From NCBI RefSeq assembly GCF_003672135.1, contig NC_039512.1, positions 9,750,874-9,814,873 of the forward strand: a stretch of DNA of 64,000 nt, read 5' to 3'. Below the pieces are notes generated by a model, which worked only from the letters and a program-made list of their open reading frames with translations, did not search any database and had not been told where the DNA came from. Positions 45,788-58,981 of the stretch are shown piece by piece (positions within the stretch are counted from its first letter, which is position 1; the number at the start of each line of letters is the position of its first letter). The position numbers and the translations under genes are program-made. This DNA is from Ooceraea biroi. Lineage: Eukaryota > Arthropoda > Insecta > Hymenoptera > Formicidae.

Positions 45788-48700
45788 ATGGATAAGAAAT
45801 TGAGTGCCATATCAAAGAAAAAGAAGAAGATTAAGAATATGGAGGATGATCCCGTCGTTAAAGAGGTTACTGCTTGATTTGTAATTTCAATTTCACGAAT
45901 ATATTTGTCGTCGATAACCTTAAAATTTTACAGACTTTGCTTCTTCGTCAGTGAACATACATTACGGATATTTTTTATACAGTATTTATAGGATCTGTAA
46001 TTTATTAAAACGTTCCCTGCCCCTCTGGAGTATCGGTGACCCACGATAAACTTTAACTTTCCATTCTGATCATTCTCGATTTTTATTACTAAAAGCCTTT
46101 ATAATCATAAAATATTTTATACTATCATAAATAAAAATTAATAAATAAAAGTATTTACTTTGTTCTCTTGTGCACTTTGATACATCATACTTTTGGTCAG
46201 CAAAATTGATATTCTGAAAAACATGAATTTTACACTATATACGTTAACAGCATATCTGCAGTGTGAGACATCGATTGTGCACGTGGCTTGAACGGAAAAT
46301 GACTCGAATATGCCTGAACACGGAACGTGCGAAATATACCATTTTTTTTACACACGTGTGCTTTATAATGAAATTATTCCTCAGAAATATATAAATTTAA
46401 TTATAATTATTTTCTGCAATTATTAAAAAATTGTATTTTTCTTTTTACGTAATGTTCCATCTGTGCAATCTTTCATCTTTTTAAAATTTCTGTCAAGCAT
46501 ATGTCCTTCATAATATAAATCAAGATGTTCCGCACTATGCTTGCTATTGCAAATAATTACCACACAACTAATTAAAGCAATTATTTTTAGATACCTGTGT
46601 ATCTGTCCAAGACTTTGGCAAATGAACTGTACGTTATTCAATATCCATTGTATTACAAGGGCTACGACAATACTACTGTTAACAAAATATCCATGAAACC
46701 TAAGAATCAGAAGTTTCGTATGGAGTTTTTAATAGATACACAGAACACAGAATCTTATGATCGTAGATTTGGAGAAGAATTAGTTCTCAATGCTGAGAGC
46801 GAATCCAAAGGGACTGACGAAAATGAACAAATAACATTTAACAGGTAACAAAAGATTAATATTAACATATTATTAAAAGAATAAAACATTTTGAGGATTT
46901 TAAAGATTTCATTACCATTTTTTTTAAATAAAATCACAATTTTCCTATATCTTCAATAATATAGGACTTGATGAAAGAAATATCAGTGACCTATATATAA
47001 TATTATGACCTCATTGATTTTAATAGTAAGTAAAATGATAAAAGAGGTTAGAAGCTTCTAAATTTATTATTCCTCTCCCATATATTCTAGATAACTGATT
47101 AAAATATGTCATTCTATATATTGATCTGTAAATCAATTGCAAACTGGATTTTATAATATTAGAATTATTAAATTAGAAAATATGAGAAATTAGAAATATT
47201 TCCTTTTCCTTTTTTGTTAGTGGATTAATGGATAAAATCGTGCTCGCCTCAGAAGGAACATTGCCGAACATCTCAAATTATGCGGTCGGGATCTTTCAGG
47301 ACGGCGAACTGCACATCACACCATTGAAAAATATGTTGCGTATGAAAATACAATACGATTATCTGGACGAGAGCGACAAACGCGTCAAGGAAGGAACGAA
47401 AATTGCGGGCGAAGGTAAGGGATAAATATCTGTCCATATTAATTTTGCTACGAATACATTTATTCCGGATATAGAATAAACATGCATCTATTATGTTAAA
47501 TATGTGAAACATAGACGACGACGAAGACGAAGACAATCCCTCACCAGTGAAAGTGACATTTGCCAGGCCCCCATTGGAGAACGTAAAGAAGAAGCAGTCC
47601 TTCCATCAACATTCCAAGAAAACTCAAGAGGAACACTGGATACACACGAATTACATACCGCCTTATGACCCGCAAGCCGAGGTAAATTTTAAGTTAACGA
47701 AAATTCTCTTAATTTACTTTTATCTACGTAATTCACGTAATAAAATGGAACTGTCATCCTTTATTTTTCATGAAACGTATTCGTGCAGCTGACGCAAATG
47801 GAGATGTTCTGTCCATCACCGGAGTCGCTAAGCGCCTCGAATGTAGAACCGTTACAGTACGTGCAGCAACTTATGTCTCAAGTACCTGAGGCACGTTACC
47901 TGCGAAGTTCTCCTGAGGATCAGCTGGACCTACACTACATTTTGACCATGCCGTTGCTCGATCAGATCAGAATAATTATGAAACGCGGTGAGGAAACCAT
48001 ACAATGCATAACGCTGTGCAATCCATTGTCGTATAATTATATCATACATTGATGTTAAACCGCAAGCAGGTGTTTGAGCTATGTTCAAGGAATGTCTAAT
48101 GAAAAGTATCGATTCTTCTTCTCTTTGCAGTGCGAATCATATCATTCTCGCGCTTGTGTCAGCTGCTCTCACCGGAACATGAGCCTGTAACAATTCTCAA
48201 GTATTTGCAGCAAGTTGCGCTATTAGTACAAGGTAATTGGGTCGTGAACAGCGAGTTACTCTATCCCAAGGATGCGCAAAGTGATACCTCCGAGCTCATG
48301 TGCAAAGCTCGCGATCACATCGTGAGTGATTCTTCTACTCTCTTATAATTTAATTATAAACTTGACATTTTATGTATTCTCGTTGTGATGTATCTGCTTG
48401 TCTTTTAATTCTTTTTGATTGCTTATAAGCGGTTTCACGCAATGGAGCAAAAAGAAAGATAACTCGACATATAAATATGAAAACAAGGAATTAATTGCAT
48501 ACGTGTTTCTTACAGTTACTACTATTCATAGAACAGCAGTTCGTTAACTACAACATGCTTTCATCCTTCATCAAGCTGCAGCAGGACGAGATTGACAAGA
48601 TCTTCGCAGGCATCGCGACGTACGTACCCAAGAAGGGATGGCGGCTAAATACATTACCAGACTGGAGTTTCTATGAGAGGTAGGAGATCAGTCGATCTCT

Positions 48701-49064
48701 CGAACAATCGCGCAAATCTCGTTATAGTACTCGAAAGTGCATCGGAAAATTGTGCATTAATTATTCCAATGATTTTCATTTTTCCTAATCTCACAGTCAT
48801 CCTGAGGTTGCTCAGCGGCAGAAAGTATTCTGGGACGCAAAGCAGAAGCTCCTGCGTGAGATGCTGGAGACTCAAAATCAACTGCCGCAGCGTCAGCGCC
48901 GGAAGTCGCACCGGGAATCGATAGGCTCGGAGAACGAGGAGAGAAACGTCGGCCGTGGCCGGAAATCCCTCAGAGATTCGTCGTTGTCGGACAACGACAG
49001 CACGGCCGAGCCGACGAAGCACAAGAAAAGTTCTCGTTCCAGGAAAGTGTCAGAGACCACGTGA
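45788..49064 (+). CDS. POLR3E: DNA-directed RNA polymerase III subunit RPC5
   Basis: Pol III-specific subunit of the TFIIF-like heterodimer with RPC4, acting in initiation, termination and re-initiation on tRNA and 5S genes. Eight exons join in phase: 45788-45865, 46591-46844, 47221-47414, 47515-47681, 47789-47987, 48131-48321, 48516-48679 and 48797-49064, giving 504 aa. Recognisable Sin/RPC5 features are a basic Lys-rich start with an acidic DDPVVKEIPVYLSKTLANEL, the dimerisation-domain motifs (LYVIQYPLY..., FRMEFLIDT, KMLRMKI-like HITPLKNMLRMKIQYDYLDE), then winged-helix-like sequence (LLDQIRIIMKRVRIISFSRL; GNWVVNSELLYP) and HPEVAQRQKVFWDAKQKLL. The end is a Ser/Arg/Lys-rich tail (KSHRESIGSENEER...). 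It is shorter than human RPC5 (about 700 aa), apparently lacking the long C-terminal extension. AATAAA lies at about 49364. Confidence 0.9.
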
Positions 49065-49487
49065 CCAAGACCGATGCGTTAAGGCAATTAATTAAAGTTA
49101 GGATAAAACTAAAGTATCTTCGGCTGTCATCGTACAATGTTGTCATCGTGATAATCGAGAATTGCGAGAATTGCCCTTGCAATATTACGAACTGAAAGTT
49201 GTTTCGAGCAGGTCTACTTGAAGTTTATGTTTATATATGAACAATGATACTGTAATATAGCATGTATGAGGAATATCAAGGTGCAAGCATGTCATTACAT
49301 TTGCATGTATTTATACCTAGCACTTTCCAGGTTTCAATTGGGGACAGACTTTCCGTGGATTGTAATAAATAATTAACGATTATCGATCGCTCTAAAGGTA
49401 TATATATTGCAATGCATTGCTCGATATTGCGCAGCTAGAACGACGCTTCGTAAAACGACTGATTTTGTATGACCGCTTAGTAGTATG

Positions 49488-49524
<37 letters not shown>

Positions 49525-50035
49525 GTGGTGAAGATGTATAAATATTGTATAAATGGATCACTCGATCATGAATGCGTGCTTTGTTCTGTATATTACAATT
49601 GTTGTTATAATGAAAATATTCTTTTTCTTCCTCTTTGGGCTCTACAGCGCTCGTAGAGCCCTGACCTACTTCTCTCTCACGTATGTGTGTTAAGCATATA
49701 GATTATATATGTACATGTATATATGTACAGGACCTACACTTTAATGCCGGCTATTAGTTTTCCTGGCAAGGTACTTGGTAGTTTGTCACTGCCTTTTGAA
49801 AAGGAAACTTATTTATTTGTATCTTGGTCATACTGAAAAAGGAAATGACACTATCTATCTTAAAAGGCTTCAAAAATAATATTATTTTTCTTAAATTGTT
49901 GGAGGTGTATATTATAATACAAAAAACGTAATATCGCACAGTAAAATTCTACAGTAGTAAATTGGTACACAATTTACACGTATTACACTTTACACATATA
50001 TATATATATATATCGGTAATATACAAGCGTTAGTT
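49065..50035. other. Convergent spacer between RPC5 and cardiolipin synthase
   Basis: 3' UTRs of both genes meet here. It contains AATAAA (RPC5) at about 49364-49369, an (ATT)n microsatellite at 49491-49524, a (TA)n run at about 49998-50012, and on the minus strand AATAAA at about 49812-49817 as a candidate signal for the cardiolipin synthase gene. Confidence 0.6.
49491..49524. repeat. (ATT)n microsatellite
   Basis: About eleven uninterrupted trinucleotide units just downstream of RPC5. Confidence 0.95.
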
Positions 50036-51237
50036 TTAAGAAGACGATTGCGTCCGAGTCTTTTTTCTTAACAATTTATACGTGTCCTTGGAGAACAAGT
50101 AACTGGCACCTCCTGCGATCGTTGTAATCGCTGTCACGTAACAGAGACCTTGCAGGATTGGATGATCGACAAAGTGGTAAACCGGAGCGGCCAATGTTCC
50201 AGCGACTAGAGTTAATTGTATTCCAGTGTTCAACTTGCTCGTTATGGTCGGTGCTAACTGTACAGTAGCATGTGTCGGATCAAAGTATCTCGCTAAAGTT
50301 TTCTGAAATTATAGCGATCGCATCTGAATCTGAATTTATCGATGTATCGAGGCAGACGAACGTATGGCAGAATTAATGGACATGCGATACGTACTGGTGG
50401 AGGTAAAGTACGGTATCTAATGTACGATGCAGCAGTTACCAGGGCGACATCGCGCGCAACAACGAGGCAGGTAAGCGGCACCGGTATCAGGCCGACCCAC
50501 GCCAAGGAGAGGAACAGCGTCCCTACGAGTAACTTGTCCGCAACTGGATCCAAGAAGCTACCGAGCTTTGAAGCCTGCGAAGTCCAAGTGCGCGCGATCC
50601 ATCCGTCCGCCAGGTCGCTAAGTCCTGCAAATGCAAGCAACCACAGCGCTATCTAACGCCGTGATAGAGAGCCGTGTTAAAGATGTAACGAGAATTGATT
50701 GTTGATTGTAAGAAGCAAGATGAATTTTGATGGAAAAGAAAAAGGAAAAGAACAGAGAGCATTGATGTATCTAATTACAATGTTACAACGTACTTATGTT
50801 CCTTTACACTTAGTTTGCCTACTATTTAATTGAGTTTACCGTCACTTTGATAATGTGGCATGAGATTTTAGCGAATGTATCTCTGCCAGAACTTGATTGA
50901 ATCACACCTGATAATCTTGCGACAAGATCAAGTAACTTAAGAACGGCGACGTCACTATGCGACCCATGCAAAGCAGATTCGGTACAGTCCAGATATTTTC
51001 TCTCTCAATAATCTCCTCTACTTTTCTTCTTGTGTGCTTAAAATCTTGCAGTATACGTATTCGCAGTGCTCTCCTTCGAACCGCTCGTTCTTTTGCGTCG
51101 GTATAATGTCTGTAATAATTTTCACTTCTTGTGACACATCTAGTCTGACACATTAAATATTGCCTCATACAATGCTCTATTAAACCTTTGTTTAAAACTA
51201 TGGATTGTTTGCACCGTAGAATGCCGAAGCAGCTCAT
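50036..51237 (-). CDS. CRLS1: Cardiolipin synthase (CMP-forming)
   Basis: Mitochondrial inner-membrane enzyme that joins CDP-diacylglycerol and phosphatidylglycerol to make cardiolipin. Three minus-strand exons join in phase: 51237-50908, 50652-50395 and 50302-50036, giving 284 aa. The basic Arg-rich N-terminus (about 1-80) fits a mitochondrial targeting sequence. The CDP-alcohol phosphotransferase signature is intact: Asp123-x2-Asp126-Gly127-x2-Ala130-Arg131-x9-Gly141-x3-Asp145-x3-Asp149, in DLADGWIARTWTSQASKLGS and FLDPVADK. Further family motifs are ENIWTVPNLLCMGRI before the first membrane segment, LIPVPLT, YIRYRTLPPP and TLARYFDPTHAT. Several hydrophobic spans follow, and the tail is basic. 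The length is close to other animal CRLS1 proteins. It lies tail to tail with RPC5. Confidence 0.94.
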
Positions 51238-52271
51238 GATTACTTGTTCCTATCCAAGACAAAGAATAAACATGATAATTAGTAAATGTTCTTTCCAATA
51301 AGCAATTGATTAGTTTAAAACTTTACAAAATTGTATCAATAGAAGCTACTATTATGTTGCATATCATTGTTAAATATAGTGAGAATTCAGAAATTAATGA
51401 AAAGTCGATAGATCATGTTATTTCTTATGAATTCAGTCAATTGTGTTTTTAGCGAAAACGTTGGCTCCGTTTTTTAAAGAAATCATCTAATAACGAAAGA
51501 GCTTAGGAACTATACTTAAAGAACGAGAATAAACAGAACATTATTCGTACTTCAATTTCAAATTCTTTCACTAAAATAAATGTCTAATTCCATAAGAAAT
51601 TTATACATTAATTTTGAAAATTTTATTCAAAAGTTCTAACACACTACTCTTAAAATTAACTGTCAATTTTCGCGATAAGTTAAAATTTTCAGATTTGCAA
51701 AGAATAACCAGTAACTACCCACGTTTTCGCTCGAAAAACATTACTCCATAACCAAAACTTTAAAAAAAGATGATTCAAATTAAATTATAAAACAATTACG
51801 CATTTATTTTTCGAAAAACTTGAGACAATTCAGGTACTATTGCGTATATGTAGATAAAATTCAAACGTAAGTTATTTCACGACACGTACAAAACTAACAC
51901 AATATGCACATATTCCGCATAAACTCGCCAAATGCTCGCAAAGTCGCAATTAGCGGCTTATTTGTGAGGTTAGATTCAAGGAACACAAACGTATATATCA
52001 CACACCACCAGGTGACCACTACAATGATGCAACATGAATGAAGCCACCGACGTACTGCAGCTGCGCAATGCGCATGTGAAGCGCATATCAGTCGCGCGCA
52101 GTACAGATATATGACAGCATCAATACATGATATTCGTTTTCAGGGCCGGCCTCACTTTTGCGAACAATTTATTATTCATCAGCCAAAGAAAATCAACTTC
52201 AAATTGATTAAAGAATTTATTTCCGAAATGAAGAAAAACGCGCACGAGACACGTATGATAGTACGTTTGTA
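51238..52271. other. Spacer upstream of cardiolipin synthase
   Basis: No coding sequence was recognised. The first few hundred bases should include the cardiolipin synthase promoter and 5' UTR. The right edge is the TA next to the fold-back element. Confidence 0.5.
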
Positions 52272-53479
52272 CAGGTTGGGGAAAAATGATTGGTCAAGCT
52301 TTCGCCAGTCGATTCTACTCGTCGAGATCGCCAACATTGCATCATAAACATGGTGCCGCAAAATTAACTTTCAAGGTCATTTTCAATGTCAAATTTGTTT
52401 ATTGGCTTAGTCGATTGTACTCGTCGAGCTGAACAAAAGTCTCAAAGGGACCATATGCCGGAAATCAATATTTCATAGAGAAATCTTCGTTTGAAGTTTT
52501 TTTGCCTGAAATTTCAAAAAAATCGATTTTTATGAAGTCAGAAAATAAATCTGATGCTTATAGTTAGTAAAGTTCTTAAAATCATGTTTTGAATATCCTG
52601 ATCATGATTAGCGAAAATCACCCCCCAAAAATGACCCTGAAAAATTCGTTTTCAAGGTCAAAAATTTGCTTAATCTACTCTTAGCGCTACCCAGGAACAA
52701 CGACGTGACGTGGTAGATTCTTTCCTTCGTGACTTGATTACAGTGATCCCTCGCCTCTCACCTCGGGTGACTGATACAGTGAGTTCCCTCGCCTCTCACC
52801 TCGGGTGACTTGATTACAGTGAGTTCCCTTGCTCTCACTTTATCGTCGTCGACGCTACCTACGGTTGCTACTTTAGCACGAATCGAGCTGTGCTCCGTAG
52901 ATGCGAGATAATTGTGAGAGACTCCAAGCTTGCATTGATAACGGTGGTCACATTGAAGCGGGCAGACAAGCACAACTGCTCAGAGCTATTGGGGCCGATG
53001 GGTCAGTTCTGTTTGTTCGTAGGTAGCGTCGACGACGATAAAGTGAGAGGCTACGTCGTTGTTCCTGGGTAGCGCTAAGAGTAGATTAAGCAGATTTTTG
53101 ACCTTGAAAACGAATTTTTCAGGGTCATTTTTGGGGGGTGATTTTCGCTAATCATGATCAGGATATTCAGAACATGATTTTAAGAACTTTATAAGCATCA
53201 GATTTATTTTCTGACTTCATAAAAATCGATTTTTTGAAATTTCAGGCAAAAAAACTTCAAACGAAGATTTCTCTATGAAATATTGATTTCCGGCATATGG
53301 TCCCTTTGAGACTTTTGTTCAGCTCGACGAGTACAATCGACTAAGCCAATAAACAAATTTGACATTGAAAATGACCTTGAAAGTTAATTTTGCGGCACCA
53401 TGTTTATGATACAATGTTGGCGATCTCGACGAGTAGAATCGACTGGCGAAAGCTTGACCAATCATTTTTCCCCACCCTG
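52272..53479. mobile_element. Fold-back DNA transposon, about 430-bp inverted arms
   Basis: A TA dinucleotide flanks each end (52270-52271 and 53480-53481). The left end, CAGGTTGGGGAAAAATGATT, is the inverse of the right end (AATCATTTTTCCCCACCCTG) apart from one base. The arms are 52272-52707 and 53053-53479, more than 90% identical by eye, and homology resumes further in (CTCTCACTTTATCGTCGTCG near 52832 against its complement near 53030). The left side has roughly 130 bp of extra sequence with a tandem duplication (CCCTCGCCTCTCACCTCGGG, twice). TA duplication and the CAGG-TGGGG terminus fit a Tc1/mariner-type MITE. There is no transposase ORF; frames inside it are chance. Confidence 0.88.
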
Positions 53480-53955
53480 TACATAACCTCACGCGTGATC
53501 GTTTTCAACGCGCGTAGCGATAACTGTGAGTGCAATTACACCTGACACACGTTGAAGTCATTATTAATATTCGCTGTCGCAAGATCCATTTTCGAGCTCG
53601 ATAGTTCGCACCTCGACGCCTCGTTTGCCCCGTCTAGCTACTCCCCTGTCGCGGTCTGCGCCTAGCGACGAGCAACACGGCGCGCTCGGCGAGCGCTCGG
53701 GCTGCGCAGGCGCGCACGGCGGGTCTCGGCGTAGCAGGCGCATCGGGTCCGAGCAACAGAGTGTCGTGTGTACACCCCCGCCCACGTATTATTGTGCGGC
53801 TAGCCCGAAGCTAGCTAGCCACGCTCCAGCCGATATCGCGAGCGGATGCCCGGCGATAGCCGAGGCGGATAATGCATCCGTTATTCTACGAGAGGCAACC
53901 TCGGCCGCGCCACCGAGCCACGTAAAGAAGCTTTAATGTGACACCGCGGACGAGC
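53480..53955 (+). promoter_or_regulatory. GC-rich putative promoter and 5' UTR of the synaptotagmin-14-like gene
   Basis: A sharp rise in GC and CpG content between about 53600 and 53930 immediately precedes the first coding exon. This resembles a CpG-rich housekeeping or neuronal promoter. A short upstream ATG followed at once by TGA (about 53936) precedes the chosen start. No TATA box was identified. Confidence 0.5.
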
Positions 53956-56900
53956 ATGATTCTGGCTGGATCAGACCACTTCTTGGCGGGTAAGTCCACT
54001 ATACAGCCGGGCCTAGCGAGGTCCCCTGGCGACGACGCCGATGCCGTGTACCCGTCAACTTGTTGGGAATCCCCTCGCGCGCTGATTAAGAGGACAGTCA
54101 CGGGGTGAAGCGATATTGCGTTTCATTAACAACAGGGCAAATCCCGTGACCTCTAACTTTGAACGCTTAACGAGAAATGTATAATCCTCGAATTCGCTCT
54201 TCCCCATTCCCGCTTTATTAGAACGTTGAATTTCGGATCCCGATAGAGGATTAGTTTCGCCAGCTTCGAGGATTCTCTGTAACTTGTACGTTTGACGTTA
54301 ACGTGATTGCAACGTGAAAAGTTCGAGGAGGTATTTCGTGGTTCCGAATGATCGAGAAGCCTCGGAATCCGCATTGCGCAAGCGGATTTTTCCAAACTTT
54401 TGGGGAAACAAAATGTATTTGGAGGTACAAGAACTACGAAAGGGGACTCCAGAAATTTCTGGGAGTTGATTATGGCACGAGGGAAAGCGGGCAGAGTTGA
54501 TCGCGATTTGGTGAACGAAGGGTGATCTTTTTCGTTGCAATCGACTGCGTTGCGCTTGGGAAACATGCGTGTAACACTGCGCAATACCACGTCGCAGGTA
54601 GTTTGTGTCACAACTGGAGCGATAATAAATTATTCCAGGTCATTACGGCGTAATATATCGCCGCCGTGTTAACGCGCTCGATACGACAATATACTGCGTA
54701 TATATATATATATATATGTTGTCCGCCAAAATTCCGAACTTAAGAAAGCGAGACTATATTGACGACTTGCCAGCTTTTCAGATCAACCGTCTTCACATCG
54801 AAGAAACAAAATTCTGCCAAAATCGTCGGCACTTCACTTTTTGCGATTTTGTTTTACTTGAAGAAGTATCTCTCCTCGCTCGTACATCTTGGGTATTTAA
54901 AGCGGAAATTGTTTTTATTACGTCATTAAAGAAAAATAAAAAGAAAGAAGAAAAAAGATCGATGACGTCGAAAGGACAAGGTGGATCAATATAAACTCGA
55001 TTGCACTATCGGAAGTTTTTGTGTTATTAGAACGTCACGGTGCTCGATGTTAGAAAGTATCATTAAAATAACAGCAGCAAAACAGTCAATTATAATATTG
55101 CAAAAATTGCGCGAGAAATAAGAAAAGTAGTACGCGGTATTACAACTGGAATACATTAATGAACAAATTAAGCGACAAGTATTATTTTCCAAGGAAATCA
55201 AGCCCTGCCCCGCAGTAAACCTTTGAAGAAAGATTGTACGACGTCCTGCTTTTCTACAAGCTACGTGCAAGTCGCAATAAAATTTTTAGCGGAATTATTT
55301 TTTTCGCGACATTCCAGTACCTGTGGAAGCGACTGCAGTTTTGGGTGCCATTGCCGGTTTTGTAGTACTCCTGCTGGCCCTTTTCCTCTATTTGTCCCGG
55401 AAGTGGTGCTTCACGCCGCCCTCGTCCACCGCGCTCTTCGGCGGAGTCTGTGTACCTCTCTGTGAGTCCACCAACAGCTCCACATCTCAAATCTCGAAAA
55501 ACATAGGTACATTTTAATTTATATCGCTCTCCATCCCGCTCCTCTCACAGGTCCTCCCTATTACAAATCTAAACGAACATTCAGATTTATTTAAATCTCA
55601 AACTCCCCCTCTCCACATTTGTGCACGATAATGAGAAAACCAATTCCGAGCTTATTACATAAATTTGTGAATTAAAAAGAAAGAAAATTGATGAATTTAA
55701 TTACACCAATTATTTGGCACTTTTCATTGTCACAATTTTATGTTTGTTTCTTCGTGATCGGCTAAGTGATTCACGATAACGATATATCCGCCTAATAGGG
55801 AAGGCATTCTCCTACTCGGATCCAGAAACGAGTTCCGATTCAGAGGAAGACGCCCTTCGACGGTTAAATTCGCGTTCGCATCCCCCGCCGGATACATTGA
55901 CTATCCAAGCGGAAGATGGACCGGCGACAATCGTGGGTCAGTAATTACAGTAACAACAATAGTATAATATAATTAAATTATAGCAATTATAAATGTGACT
56001 CTGTAATTTTAACAACAATGGAATTTTAACAATCAGTACAAGATACATATACCTCTTTCTTGGATTTGTCAACATGTTATTGTTTGCAGATGCTGGCACT
56101 ACTTCCAGCAGCTGTACTGAGGAACACACCCCAGCAGATCAACAACAGGTGATTTCTACAGTTTGTTTTTTTTCAAAAAACATTGTTTGAACAGCTTAAA
56201 ATAGGTCTCTTAATTCAGATTGATTCTAAGAAAAAATTTCGCTTCGCTTTCAGTGCGTAGTGGAAGTTGGTGCTTCTAGCATTATCTTGGACAATAGAGA
56301 ACAGGAGATAGAAGTCGAGCAAAATGAATCGACGACCAATGACGTTATCACGACATTGGGTACAGTGGTTACCGAGGAAGTTGGTAGCCTCGAAGTCGCT
56401 TTCCTATACGATGCACCGATGCGCGAGATGACAGTTCGTATAATTATTTTGTGATACTTTATGAACAATTCTAATTTGCATACCCATGATTTTTCCTATA
56501 TCTTATATCTAGAGCGTCGCATAATTTTTTAATTAGAAGTTTTACAATGATGTGATTATATTTATCGTTTCATCAAAAACAGTTAATTATTCGTATGAAA
56601 AGTTCGAAATTATTTTATTTCTTTATACCTAATAATAAATTCTCATATTTTCTTGAAGTCATTTAACACCGTTACATCAACAACGACAATTGGAATCTTA
56701 TTTTCTTAGGTTCACGTATTACAAGGCCGAAATTATCCCTCCGGCATCGGTGGTAGCCAGGTACGATTAGTCCTGCTGCCATCGAAAAAGCAAAGGCGTA
56801 AGACACGAGTTCGACAAGGAATATCCCCGCAGTACATGGAAAGTTTTTTGCTTCCACGCGTGAATCCCGAGGACGTAAACGCGATGGGAGTACGACTTCG

Positions 56901-58062
56901 AGTGTATCTATGGGGCGGCAGGATGATGCGACGAGAGAGATTGCTGGGTGAAGCTAGGGTATCCTTCGATCAGATAAATCTTCAGCTGGAGACAACCCTT
57001 TGGCTAACTCTTCAGCCGCCCCTTTCTTCCTCGGTAAATAAAATCCTTGCCTGATTTTTGTGGTATGTACAATTTTATCCCATTGCAACCGTATGGCACT
57101 GTCATAGGCACAGGATTGGGGAACCACTAGCAGCTTAACTCGCAGCGATTCCACGGGATCGCAACAGTCGGTTCAGTCGTACGCCTCCCCAACAATACCG
57201 CCGTACGGCAGTAGCATGAAGGGTGGCAGTGTCGCCGAAATCCTAATCGGTCTGGCGTACAATGGCACGACGGGTCGCCTATCAGTGGAGATAATCAAGG
57301 GTTCACATTTTCGCGGTGGGGGCGGAAATGATACGAAACCACCGGATACTTACGTGAAATTGGCCCTCGTAGATAGCAACAATCATGAAATAGGCCGGTC
57401 AAAAACTGGTTTGAAACGTGCCCAGCCGAATCCCCTTTACAAGGAAACTTTTATATTTCAGGTAAGAAAAATTTATTACAATTCTATTTTTTTTTTTTTT
57501 AGTTTGAATAAAACAAAAAAGTTCCGAACATTTTAGACATAAAATTAATAATTTGGAAAAAATTATATGATAATTAATTTAAACAGTTTAGATTTTAATC
57601 TCTAATTCCGATTTCGATCAAAGAGCCAAAAAAAATAGAATAGTTATTCTTTCTTGTTTTAAAAATTCTTTTATAATTATTGTAACAATAAAATAAAATT
57701 TTATTTGAAATCCGTTGGTTACAAGAGAGATAAAAAACGTTTAATTATAATAATATAAATTGATAATTAAATTGGCATTTAGGAATTAATCGTTTCAATA
57801 GAATCAATGCTCATGCAATCTGTATGCGGGATCTCTTTGGTGAATGTAGGTCGCATTGTTCCAATTGGGTGACGTGACACTCTTCCTGTCGGTTTACAAT
57901 CGCCGCCGTGGTGGAATGGGCAGGAAGGGCCGGGAGATGATCGGCTGGCTCTCTCTGGGTCTAAACAGCTCTGGGTCCGAGGAGCTGCAGCACTGGAACG
58001 ACATGCGGACGGCGAGGCAACCGACGCAAGTGCAACGCTGGCACTCGCTGCTGCGTCCTTGA
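53956..58062 (+). CDS. Syt14: Synaptotagmin-14/16-like double C2 membrane protein
   Basis: Membrane-anchored tandem C2 protein of the Ca2+-independent synaptotagmin group, presumed to act in vesicle trafficking. Eight exons join in phase: 53956-53989, 55318-55506, 55799-55936, 56090-56148, 56254-56433, 56710-57033, 57108-57461 and 57850-58062, giving 496 aa. A short N-terminus (MILAGSDHFLAVPVEA) precedes one membrane span (about 18-42, LGAIAGFVVLLLALFLYLSR). A Ser/acidic linker leads to C2A (about 182-305: GSLEVAFLYDAPMREMTVHV ... LWLTLQPP), then a Ser-rich linker and C2B (about 345-495: AEILIGLAYNGTTGRLSVEI ... RWHSLLRP). In C2A the loop reads SGIGGSQVRLVLLP, lacking the Asp residues that bind Ca2+; C2B keeps PPDTYVK. 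The W-x2-M...QVQRWHSLL ending is typical of Syt14/16. The start is inferred from the first in-phase exon behind the GC-rich region. Confidence 0.87.
53990..55317 (+). other. First intron of the synaptotagmin-14-like gene
   Basis: Donor GTAAGT at 53990, acceptor ATTCCAG ending at 55317. A (TA)n run lies at about 54700-54717. No other coding exon was recognised. Confidence 0.65.
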
Positions 58063-58981
58063 AGCATCCTCGAATGAGCCAAGTGGGACGTCTTTCCACA
58101 GGATTTATTCTCGATGCAGCCACCCCAGCGTGGGAACGATTTCGTCGTTTCGGCTCGCCGAATAGCACGGGAAACGCGTTTCTGGGGAGGAGTAACTCGC
58201 GGCAAGCGTACCTCGAGAGGGATCTCGACTCTTTCTCCTTATCTCACGGAGTGAGACTACCGTGTACTGCCCGGTTGAACAACGGAAGTCAATATTCCAA
58301 TCGATCTGTCAATCACAAGTCAGAGCCCGAACAACGCAAATATCCCGAATCGACGTAAGTGTCATAAGGACGCTCCGATTTTTCGTATGTCTGTTAAATA
58401 ATCTCCGTTGTGAAAGATCACAAGCGTTAAATGGATCGAGAGTTCGGCAGACAAAGTCCTAAGATTTTCGATGTCCGTTAGCCAAAGCGAAGCAAGTTGT
58501 CTAAGTGGCATTTTTTAAACGGCGTCTAACAGATATTTCAACTTTTGAGCGAACTTTACGTGTCCATTTAAGGTTCTTTGGTCTCTCGTTTCGTTCGGGA
58601 TGCTGTTTGTGGGGATATTGTAAACTCTGAGTTACAAACTCTTCTCTAAATGTACCAAGTACATTCCCTTTTTGATACGCTGATGCGGAAGCGGTGTGAG
58701 TAGTCTTCAATGCCGAGGGTCCCGACGATCACGTGGCGTTATCGATGCCCCGACCCAATCGTCGTTCCTGTCCTGTCACGGTGGTGCGACACTCTCCGAC
58801 TCGACATGTGCCTGAGCCAATCTGAATCATTTATTTTTTACTTTGTGCCTTTCACCCTTTTTAGGCCGCGCGCCACGCTAAATGGAGAATCGTCGTGGAA
58901 TGTAAGCGGAAAATTTTGAGCGATCGAGCGGCGTCATTTCGACGGTTACATCTCTTATTAACTTTGTAGTATTGTAAGATA

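Noticed and set aside
58059..58358. 99-codon ORF after the synaptotagmin-14-like stop
   Set aside because: Begins in another frame at the stop codon, no family features, probably 3' UTR.
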